In this document: in pieces, positions 56,271-64,000 of the stretch | Layout: each line of letters opens with the position of its first letter | How positions within the stretch are numbered: position 1 is the stretch's first letter | NCBI GenBank assembly: GCA_023213395.1 | Contig: CM041465.1 | Coordinates: forward strand, 7,998,001 to 8,062,000 | From: Cycas panzhihuaensis | Taxonomy: Eukaryota > Cycadophyta | DNA: 64,000 nt | Direction: 5' to 3' | The notes under the pieces: model-generated | Seen by the model: the letters and a program-made list of their open reading frames with translations, nothing else | What the model was told of the DNA's origin: nothing | Database searches by the model: none | Position numbers and translations under genes: made by a program

Positions 56271-56700
56271 ACCTAAAGAGATAGGATGTCCTATGGGAGA
56301 TGTCATTTAATAGGGCCAAATCAAAGTAAGGAATAAGGGAAAGTGTTGTTATCCAATCTCCAAATGGTGAGTCATTCATTATTTCTTTTAAATTACTATT
56401 GTATAATACCAATAACATAATAGTGTATGAAGCCCTTATTTTAAGATTACTTAGGGTTGTTAATTTAAAATTTAAAGAAGGCTTTGAACTAGTTGTCAAC
56501 CAAGTGAAGAACCTATATTCTACTAAATGTAGTATATTGAAATCTTATAGATAAAGAGTTTGGGATACAAGAGTAATTTGATGTTTTAGTAGTCAATCTC
56601 ATTCCTAAAGATAATAACCAAGTAGCAAATTATTTGGTAGTTGTTACATCTTTGTTGGATGTATTCCATAATACTCACAATAAGTAGGAATTTGTAAAAA
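56271..56700 (+). pseudogene. Element J RNase H-like domain located before RT, decayed
   Basis: The frame around 56285-56560 reads VLWEMSFNRAKSK, GIRESVVIQSPNGESFIISF, LLLYNTNNIIVYEALILRLL and FKEGFELVVNQVKNLYSTKC, then LKSYR and VWD. This is the plant/archaeal-type RNase H pattern with DGAxSxxGxGAG, TNNxAEYEAL and GDSxLVVxQV. The first Asp, in the DGA motif, reads Asn. The EALILGL block keeps Glu. It precedes RT, whereas the classical RNase H lies after RT (about 57850-58440), so J carried two RNase H domains. Confidence 0.7.
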
Positions 56701-57089
56701 TTGTCATAAGGGATTCCATTCCAAATAACATCAATCATTAGCATGTGTTTTGATAATGATGAATATGTTATGGACTTTTTGCAAGGAAAGGATGATTTAC
56801 AAATATGAAAACAACTTAGAAAAAGTACAAGCCATTAAGGGACAGAATGAAGGCATGCTTTCCAATGATGGTTTGGTTTATCATAAAACAAATAAAATAC
56901 CCAAAAGGGTTATAGGTTTAGAAGCACTTTTTTTATTTTGGTGATATGACTAAAAGTGACATTGTTTAATAAGAGGTTTCCAAAAGGGTTATATAGCCAA
57001 ATATTTTAGTTAATTTGGGTACTCCTAAATATCCCAAGATGATTTTAATAGGCCTAGAATACATGGATGAAGAGAGAAAAAGACTAATC
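56701..57089 (+). pseudogene. Element J linker between the RNase H-like domain and RT, decayed
   Basis: This holds the open stretch 56750-56944 (ENNLEKVQAIKGQNEG, NDGLVYHKTNKIPKRVIGLE) and the following sequence. The IPKRVIGLEALF run corresponds to an IPRGLVPLExxFD-type motif I know from plant gypsy elements with the same domain order. No enzyme is assigned. Confidence 0.5.
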
Positions 57090-57760
57090 AAACTCTATTC
57101 TAAGTACGAAGATGTCTTGGCATTATTATACTAGGACTTGAAAAGATTTAAGTATGAAATAATGCAACATGCAATACCCTTAAAACCTAGAGTCAAGCCA
57201 TTTGGATAAAAGCAAGGACCTTTAAACTCTAAGATCATAAACTTAATCTGGGATGAGTTACAAGAGCTCTAATATGTCGATATCATATTCCCAATGAGGT
57301 TTTCATCTTGGATTACAAACTTGATCCCTATTAGAAAAAAGAATGGAGACATTTATTTGTGTGTAGAATTCAAGAATTTGAATGTTGAATCAATGAAGGA
57401 TAATTATCTTTTATCTCAAATAGAGTAAGTCCTCCAAACTATGATAGGTTTTGAATTCATGTCTTTACTTGATGGATTTTCAAGATATAACCAAGTTATT
57501 GTTGTTGAATAGCACAGGCATAAAATTACCTTAACAACTATGTGGGGAATCTTTATATATAAAAAGATGCCTTTCAGTCTCATATATGCAAGTACAACTT
57601 TCTAAAGGGTAATGGATCATGCATTTTAAAGGTCTTGTTCAAGTGATTATTGCCATTTATCTTAATGATATGATAGTATTTCCAAACTGTAGGGTTGGCC
57701 ACATAGATCATCTTATAATTATGTTTTAGATATGTAGGGAGTTTGGGATATCATTGAATC
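57090..57760 (+). pseudogene. Element J reverse transcriptase, decayed
   Basis: Start: LIKLYSKYEDVLALL and FKYEIMQHAIPLKPRVKPFG (57087-57210). Fingers: IIFPMRFSSWITNLIPIRKK and NGDIYLCVEFKNLNVES. First catalytic block: FEFMSLLDGFSRYNQVIVVE (about 57452-57510). Then IYKKMPFSLIYASTTF (about 57560-57605). The palm box near 57657-57680, in a shifted frame, reads IYLNDMIVF, where YLDD would be expected, so the third residue Asp reads Asn. The connection GISLNPKNIIFGVMAH ends near 57790. Confidence 0.82.
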
Positions 57761-58440
57761 CCAAAAATATTATCTTTGGAGTGATGGCACATTGTAACAA
57801 AAGATAGCATATTCATTAATCTAGAGTTTGTTAAAACAACCAAGAAGTTACCCTTGTGCACAAACAAAAAAGGAGTGCAATCTTTCTTTGGAAAAAATAA
57901 TTTTCTTAAAAGATTTATACTATATTTTGAGAGGGTTGCTCTTCTAATCAATGCCTCACTAAGGAGGAACATAGACTTTAGATGGATCACTAAAGCTAAG
58001 GTAGATTTTAGTAAGATGAAGGATTGTATAGCTAAATCCCCAACATTAGTGAGTCTTAATTTTGATTAGAATTTTATCATTTATTCTTATAACTCTAATG
58101 ATACTTATGCTACCATAATTTATACAGATGGTGAAAATAGGGAAAGGCCCATATCTTTCACAAGTAGGTTCTTGAATGATCATCAATTAAATTATACTCC
58201 TAATGAAAAGTAGACTTATAAAGCAATGGAAGATTTCAAGTGATATATTCTTTATAGCCATACCATCACATATGTCACTCAAACTCCCATCACAATATTG
58301 ATCAATTAGATAGAGTTGACAAGGAGATGGGCTAAATGGTTGGCTAAAATTTAAAAGGTCAATTTGGAGCTTAAACCTACAAAGTTGATCAAAGGCAAGA
58401 ACCGTGCCACCTAATTTTTGAGGGTCAAGTAGAAAAGTTG
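57761..58440 (+). pseudogene. Element J RNase H (classical position), decayed
   Basis: The open part at 57854-58069 reads RNIDFRWITKAKVDFSKMKD and CIAKSPTLVSLNFD, the usual RT-RNase H tether. It is followed by a run with FIIYSYNSNDTYATII, then RPISFTSRFLNDHQLNYTPN near 58145-58205, TYKAMEDFK, HTITYVTQTPITIL and LELKPTKLIKGKNRAT near 58365-58410. Catalytic residues cannot all be placed because of stops. Confidence 0.75.
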
Positions 58441-58979
58441 TTTCATATGGATGCAAAACTAAATAAAGGTTGTAATAAGGCAAACAACCTAACCTTAGAT
58501 AAAGTGGTTAAAGGTTGAATTTATTAATAAGTTTGATGCTTCTTTCTATAATTTTATTTTTTAATCTTAAGAATGGTTTTTATACAAAATCGTTAGATGA
58601 AAAAGGTAGAAGATCTCTAAAATTGAGATCAAGTTCTTATCTCTTGTTATAAGGATAGTTATATAGAAGAGGCTATGATGGAATTTTTCTCAAATTCCTC
58701 AGGAAGAAGGAATCTATTCAAGTACTTAACAAATATCATTAAGGCTTATGTGGAGGGCAATTTTCCACTAAGTCAGCAACCCATAAGATTAGTAGGATTG
58801 GATACTTCTCACCAAGAATTTTTGGAGATGCTTTACAAAAATCAAGGAGTTTTCTTACTTGTCATAGATTTACAAGGAAGTAGAGATTAGTTGCTCTTCC
58901 TTTAAACATTGTTTATGTAGAGTATCCCTTTAAGAAGTGGAGATTGGACTTTATTAATCCTATGAATCTTATATCAAGT
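58441..58979 (+). pseudogene. Element J integrase, N-terminal part, cut by element K
   Basis: The open part at 58675-58890 reads MMEFFSNSSGRRNLFKYLTN, IKAYVEGNFPLSQQPIRLVG and LDTSHQEFLEMLYKNQGVFL, and contains the region before the catalytic core. At 58915-58976 another frame gives YPFKKWRLDFINPMNLISS, matching the CPFKKWGLDFIGPI motif with the first catalytic Asp of integrase. The frame breaks at CAAGT (58975-58979) and resumes after CAAGC (63978-63982). Confidence 0.72.
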
Positions 58980-59617
58980 TGTTGAGAAAACTTAGCCTAA
59001 CTAACCAAACCAGCCACTAAGATCTAACTATTTTACAACAATAATAAGGATTCAAAACTATAATAAATACAAGTATCTAAACCTAGAGATTATTCAACAT
59101 ATATAAGAAAGTATACACATTACTTAGTACATATATTTTAATGTTGTAAAACCCTAGCAGAGTGTTAGGGAAACATCCACACTAGAAAGGTATTAATATT
59201 TATTAGTCAAGAATAAAAGATTGTATATGCAATCTCCATAGAATTTCCATAGTAGTAATAACCAACAGTTGCCCCTATTACCATGTGATGAAATACAATA
59301 CAATGTGATACAATTACCCTAAAAATAGGTTACAAGAAAGACACATCAATCATAGCCATCAAATCTAGGTCTTTTTTATGAATGGCCTAGATTCCCTTTA
59401 TAATTTAATATGTTTTGAGCCCTAGATTTTTACTTTGGGGGCTATTACCCCTAAACCCTTACTTGTAAGGGGAGTTCCACATCCCCCCATACCCCTCTCA
59501 ACCAATGAGGGTTGTTTCCCCCCGTAGGTCCCTCTAAGGAAAGATTAGTGGGGAAACCATATCGATAAAGGTTCAAAAAATTTAAGCCTTATCATAATTG
59601 TTGTCACATATCTAACA
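58980..59617 (-). repeat. Element K 3' LTR (full length)
   Basis: This 638-base repeat runs TGTTGAGAAAACTTAGCC...CATATCTAACA. The first about 210 and last about 110 bases match 63660-63977. The middle about 320 bases are absent from the other copy. Confidence 0.9.
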
Positions 59618-59629
59618 ATCTCCACCTTG
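59618..59629 (-). promoter_or_regulatory. Element K polypurine tract
   Basis: The minus strand reads CAAGGTGGAGAT directly before the LTR start TGTTAGATATG. Confidence 0.82.
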
Positions 59630-60470
59630 AAAACAATTTCCTAATACCTTTCCCAAACCATTTATCATATTTTCTACGAGCCAAGAGAAGCCACACTCCA
59701 TTTGAGTTTCTCTAGTGGTATTGGTTTAGTGAATATGTCTAGATAATTCTAATGAGTATTAACCTTTTCAAGGGCTACTCCACCTGCTTCAATAACCTAT
59801 CTCATAAAATGATATTTAATTATAGTGTGTGTTGCCCTATTATGATAAGTTATATTCTTAGCTAAGTAAATAACACTTTGACTATCAAAAAATATATTTA
59901 TCTTATTTTGTACCCTTCTAAGCTCACCCAATAGACCATGTAATCAAATTACCTCCTTACAAGCATATGCTACAACAATATACTTAGCTTATGTAGTGGA
60001 CAACAATTGAACTTTGAAGTTTAGATATCTAACTAATTGGACCATTTGCAAGAGTAAACACATATCCTAAAGTTGAGCCTATTTTATCCAAGTCTCATGT
60101 AAAATTTGCATCCACATATCTACAAACTAAATTATCTATACTACTAAAGGTGATGTAATAGTCACTTGTACCTCTTAAATACTGAAGCACCAATTTCACT
60201 GCCACCCAATGTTCTTTACCTAGATTTTCCATGTATCTATTAACCACATCGACTGCATATGAAATATCAAGTCTTGTACATACCATGACATACATTAAGA
60301 TTTATATTACACTGGCATAAGGTACACAAGATATATATTCATTTTATTCCTTATAACTAGGACTCAAACTTGAAGAAAGCTTGAAATAGGAAGTAAATGG
60401 GATATTAACAAGTTTCATATTTACCATACCAAATCTAGTTAGTATCTTCTCTACATATTTCTATTGTGAT
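59630..60470 (-). pseudogene. Element K RNase H domain, decayed
   Basis: The open part at 60095-60295 reads MYVMVCTRLDISYAVDVVNR, HWVAVKLVLQYLRGTSDYYI and LVCRYVDANFT, the copia RNase H region with LDI, LRYLKGT and YxDADW-type motifs. The rest to about 59950 is decayed but keeps a SCWQLF-/VALSTAEAEY-like trace near 59960-60000. Nearest the LTR, 59630-59940 has remnants of LVNLINWSNLIDKVGTKL-type sequence only. The frame differs from that of RT upstream. Confidence 0.72.
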
Positions 60471-61250
60471 AACCAAAGCTTATTATTCTTCTTGTCTCTA
60501 TGTATCTCCATACCCAAGATATGTTTTGTTGCTCCAAAATCCTTCATATCAAATATCCTAGCCAATTAAGCCTTCAACTTATTAATTTCTTCTATACTTT
60601 TAGTGGCCATAAGCATGTCATCAATATATAATACCAAAATGATAAGTAAACCATTGTCTAAAGTTTTGAAATAAACACAATGGTCATACTCACTTCTTTT
60701 AAAATTTTGGATGTCCATGAAAGAACCAAACTTCTTCTACCATTGCCTAGGTGATTGCTTTAGGCCATATAAGGATTTCCTGAGCCTATAAACAAGTCTA
60801 TTCTTGTCATCCTATACAAAACCTTCTGGTTGTTCCATATATATCTCTTCTTCAAAATCTACATATAGAAATGTAGTTTTAACATTTAATTGCTCAAACT
60901 CTAAATCAAGTGAAGCCACCAATGCTAACTGAACCTTAATAGAAACAAGATTAACAACTAGTGAGATGATTTCATAGAAATCTATACCTACTTTTTGTGC
61001 AAAACCTTTTGCCACCAACCTTGCATTATATTTGTTAACTTTCCTATTAACATCAATTTTTCTTTTATAAACCCACCTACAACCAATAGTTTTCCTACCT
61101 TGTAGAAGCTCTACTATGTCCCATGAGTTATTCTTATCTAAGGAATCTATTTCTTCATGCATAGCCCTTATCCACTTTACACTATGGTCATCATCTATTT
61201 CTTCATAATAATATGCAAGTTTACCATCATTAGAAATTAAAGCAATAGAA
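60471..61250 (-). pseudogene. Element K reverse transcriptase, mostly open
   Basis: At 60812-61162 the minus strand reads MHEEIDSLDKNNSWDIVELL, RKTIGCRWVYKRKIDVNRKV, NARLVAKGFAQKVGIDFYEI and LNVKTTFLYVDFEEEIYMEQ. The first catalytic Asp (LDVKTAFL in the family) reads Asn. It continues with RKSLYGLKQSPRQW at about 60735-60790. The palm motif near 60615-60640 reads LVLYIDDMLMA, an intact YIDD. The YGLKQSPRQW block and YIDD are in a different frame from the open stretch, so one frameshift intervenes. Confidence 0.85.
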
Positions 61251-62240
61251 TTGGATGGGTTGTACCTTTTAGGAGGATGTCAAACCCATGTAGATCTTCT
61301 TATAGGTGGTTGAGAAGTATCAATATATTCTTTGATTTCTTATGTAATTTCATCTTTAGAAAACTCTTCCTCCTTTTCTACTTCTGAAGGTGGTTGGGTT
61401 TTAACCTTTACCTATTGATGTTTAATTTTTGATTCTTATTTCATTTTAATTCCTATATTTTTAAATTTTAGAAAAGAAGATTCATCAAACACTACATCTC
61501 TACTGATGATAATTTTGTGGGTAATAGGATCCTACAACCTATATCCCTTAACTCCATCCTTATCACCATATCCAACAAAGATGTAATTTTTAGATTTTGG
61601 GTCTAATTTAGTACGCTTACTTTTATCAAGTAAGGCACAAGTATCACAACCAAATATTTTAAAATTTAAATAATCACATGGATAACCGTTCCATACCTCT
61701 TTAGGAATATTATATTCTATTGCAAGTGATGGTGATCTATTTACTAGATAGTAAGTTATTATAACTACTTTTACCCATAAGCCTTACTCCATACCTACAT
61801 TACTCAGGATACTGCTAGCTCTTTCTAAAAGAGTTATGTTTGTGCATTCTACAATGCCATTCTATTGTAGAGTATAACTTATGGTATTATATCTTTCAAT
61901 CACCAATTCCCTATAATAGTTTTCAAACTCCAAAGAATTAAACTCACCACCATTATCTATATGTAAGCATTTAATTAACCTGCCTATACTCTTTTCAAGT
62001 AGAGCTTTAAATTACTTAAATACACTAAATGCTTCAGACTTTCTCTTCAAAAAATAGACCTACACCTTTTGAAGAAGTCATCTACGAATGTTATAAAATA
62101 AAAAACTCCTCTATAAGATATTGTAGGGGCTAGTCCCCATATATCTGAATGGACATAATCTAGAATACCTTTAATTATGTGACTCCCTATATTAAATATG
62201 CATCTACACTACTTTCTAAAGATACAATATTTACAAAATG
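61251..62240 (-). pseudogene. Element K integrase and linker, decayed
   Basis: On the minus strand: the core start VHSDIWGLAPTISYRGVFYF and ITFVDDFFKR at about 62060-62150 (HSDxxG with the first catalytic Asp). A MVVSLILWSLKTI-type frameshifted stretch follows where DNGGEF is expected (about 61925-61960). The LKYLVV-/VPYLIKV-type conserved end is at about 61620-61680, with SSVEM-/DVVFDES-type sequence near 61480-61510. The linker to RT (61251-61470) is Glu/Lys-rich in part. Confidence 0.72.
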
Positions 62241-63588
62241 TTAAATCTAAAAACTTCAAGTCAGGAAGTAACTGACAATTCATTAGCACTTTCAATCCTT
62301 TCTCGCTCATGTGCCCCAACCTTTGATGCCATAATCGAGTAGGATCTTATATTGTATTTGATACTATAGCTGATTGACTAATTTTTATACTTCTAATTAT
62401 AGTGTAAAGGTTTACTTTCTTCATAGCCTTCATGATAACTAAGGTGCCCTTTAACACCTTCAAAACTCCTCCATGACTTATATACTTACAACCACTAGAA
62501 TCTAACATATCTAAAGAAATCGGGTTCCTTTTAAGATTAGGTACATGTCTAACTTCTGTCAATATTCTCACTATACCATTAAACATCTTGATTCTAATGT
62601 TAGCAACTTTAATAGTTTTATAGAAAACATCATTTTCAATGAGAACATCACCACCATCAAGAGTTTGGTACATATAGAACCAACTCTTTTATGGACATAT
62701 ATGGTGAGAAGAACATGAATTCAACAACCAATCATTATAATAATGAAAAACATTGCATGTAACTAAGACATCATTATCCATACCTTGACTCGATTTAGCC
62801 TAATTTGCCTCCTTGGTAGGGTCTTCCTTCTTATAGAATTCCATCCTCTTCTAGTAATCCTTCTTGAGGTGATCTATCTTATTGCAGTACCAACATCTTA
62901 GTTTACTCTTCTTACCTTTTGACTTTGATCTTGATGTATCTCTAGAACTTTTTCCTCTCTTCATGGATCTACCCCTTGTTTCCATAACTTTTAGTATGGA
63001 GGTTTCTAAACTAGATCTCCTCCTCACCTCTTTAGTTAGTTAAGCACTCACAATAGAGTTATAGTCTAGTTGATCAATAGTACTAAAGCTATTAGAGGTG
63101 ATAATATTATCCTAAGATTCAAGTAATAAATATAACAACATTACTGCCTTGTCTTCGTCCTCTAGATATACATCAATACTATCCAATTGATATATAAGAG
63201 TACTAAAGATATTTAAATGATCAAGAATTTTAGTGCCTTCCTTCATGCATAGTGAATAAAGTTACCTCTTCAAGTAGATTTGATTAGTCACAGACTTTTT
63301 CATGTAAAGGCTTTCTAACTTCATCCATAATCTTGCTACTAATTTTTCATCTATAATATTAAATAGAACTTCGTTTGCCAAGTACAAACATATCATGCTA
63401 AGGGCTCTTTTGTCCATGCCCTCTTATTCTTCATCAGTCATTGTTAATGGTTTCTTTGCCTTCCCTTCCAGGGATTTATACAATCCTTGTTGTACTAGAA
63501 TGTCATATACTTTGAGCTTTCACAACTCAAAGTTGTTTTTCCTATTGAATTTCTCCACCTCAAACTTTGAATTTATTACTTTTTCCAT
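62241..63588 (-). pseudogene. Element K gag, protease and pre-integrase block, single frame
   Basis: The start is the ATG read at 63588 (MEKVINSKFEVEKFNRKNNF). Capsid blocks follow (MICLYLANEVLFNIIDEKLV, LWMKLESLYMKKSVTNQIYL, MKEGTKILDHLNIFSTLIYQ), then a basic Arg/Ser/Lys stretch. The zinc knuckle RCWYCNKIDHLKKDY near 62860-62900 has its last Cys reading Tyr. The protease site near 62690-62725 reads WLLNSCSSHHICP, with Asp and Gly both changed. The open stretch 62347-62673 carries VRHVPNLKRNPISLDMLDSS. The pre-integrase block TRLWHQRLGHMSEKGLKVLM lies near 62280-62340. All are in one frame with about five stops. Confidence 0.85.
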
Positions 63589-63645
63589 GTGATATAAAAT
63601 GAACCAACACCAAACCCTTCATAGACTTACTACAAAATATGAGTA

Positions 63646-63657
63646 CCTCTTATACCA
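63646..63657 (-). promoter_or_regulatory. Element K primer-binding site (initiator Met tRNA type)
   Basis: The minus strand reads TGGTATAAGAGG two bases inside the 5' LTR. There are two mismatches to TGGTATCAGAGC. Confidence 0.88.
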
Positions 63658-63659
63658 CT

Positions 63660-63977
63660 TGTTGAGAAAACCTAGTCTAACTAACTAAAGCAGCCATAAA
63701 GATCTAACTATTTTATAATAATAACAAGGATTCAAAAATGTAATAAATACAAATATCTAAAACTAAATATTATTTAATATATATAAGAAATCATACACAT
63801 TACTCAATACACATATTTTAATATTATAAAATCCTAATAGAGTACTATATTTTTGCTTCAGGAGCTATCACCCTGCACCTCCCTTAGATCCCCCCAAAGA
63901 AAGATTATTGGGGAAATTGCACCAATAAAGGTCCAAAAAATTAAAGCCTTCTCATAATTATTATCACATATCTAACA
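63660..63977 (-). repeat. Element K 5' LTR with internal deletion
   Basis: This 318-base repeat is paired with 58980-59617. It lacks about 320 internal bases, between the sequence matching GCAGAGTGTTA and that matching TTTTTACTTTGGGGGC in the left copy. Confidence 0.88.
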
Positions 63978-64000
63978 CAAGCAATGGCCATTCACTTATT

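Larger units (their letters stand above)
58980..63977 (-). mobile_element. Element K: Ty1/copia retrotransposon, best-preserved copy in the window
   Basis: The LTRs at 58980-59617 and 63660-63977 enclose minus-strand gag, protease, integrase, RT and RNase H. The bases outside are CAAGT (58975-58979) and CAAGC (63978-63982), a target duplication with one change, inside the integrase codons of J. The polypurine tract lies next to the left LTR, and an initiator-Met-type PBS next to the right LTR. Gag to the pre-integrase block stays in a single frame from 63588 to about 62240 with few stops. Confidence 0.93.
55606..64000 (+). mobile_element. Element J: Tat/Athila-like Ty3/gypsy element, interrupted by K
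   Basis: Plus-strand blocks in order are protease, an RNase H-like domain, RT, RNase H and the beginning of integrase. The integrase frame stops at 58979 and resumes at 63978-64000 on the far side of element K. The RT block style (IFPMRFSSWITNLIPIRKKN) is that of non-chromodomain plant gypsy elements. Gag and the 5' LTR are missing; the left edge abuts the LTR of I, which suggests that I inserted into J. It is heavily decayed. Confidence 0.78.

Overview
This is a stretch of repetitive nuclear DNA from a land plant, most likely a seed plant. The window is AT-rich and is built almost entirely from old, mutually nested LTR retrotransposons. I see no intact host gene, no rRNA or tRNA gene, no CRISPR array and nothing bacterial. 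The plant assignment rests on Ty3/gypsy chromoviruses with plant-type RT and chromodomain motifs, Ty1/copia elements, primer-binding sites for plant initiator-Met tRNA (TGGTATCAGAGC type), and a captured fragment that resembles a plant double-BRCT protein. The species cannot be named from the sequence.

Layout, with elements lettered for reference. M (1-~4819, +) is the 3' part of a pol-deleted gypsy-like element: gag runs in one frame into an integrase C-terminus, followed by an unknown ORF and a 3' LTR. A (5191-11688, -) is a complete chromovirus with paired LTRs. L (11756-12084) is an LTR of a further minus-strand element. E (12085-17127, +) is a copia element. D (17128-52524, +) is a copia relative of E, split by several insertions. 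Inside D lie C (18769-31897, -, copia), which contains B (21090-27255, +, chromovirus), and F (33158-52008, -), which contains H (33677-48400, -, copia), which contains G (36871-42929, -, chromovirus of B's family). I (52525-55605, -) is a truncated gypsy element into whose RT gene D inserted. J (55606-64000, +) is a Tat/Athila-like gypsy element. It is interrupted in its integrase by K (58980-63977, -), the best-preserved copia element.

The nest is supported by paired LTRs, PBS/PPT sites, target-site duplications (TACAA/TACAA for F; one-mismatch duplications for A, B, G, H and K), and host reading frames that break at one junction and resume at the other. The deepest chain is J > I > D > F > H > G, with J > I inferred and the other steps seen at junctions.

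The most interesting unit is F. Its 251-bp LTRs, PBS, PPT and perfect 5-bp duplication define a retrotransposon with no recognisable gag or pol. Instead it carries, in the sense direction, about 1.2 kb of a double-BRCT-domain host protein that starts at a plausible ATG, and, antisense, a second exon-like piece with a splice acceptor. This looks like host-gene capture by a non-autonomous LTR element. The second notable unit is M, whose single frame runs from gag straight into an integrase C-terminal domain with no protease, RT or RNase H.

All coding regions are decayed, mainly by C->T/G->A changes (stops where Gln, Trp or Arg would be expected; zinc-knuckle Cys to Tyr). They are annotated as pseudogenes. 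No protein in the window is likely to be made intact.
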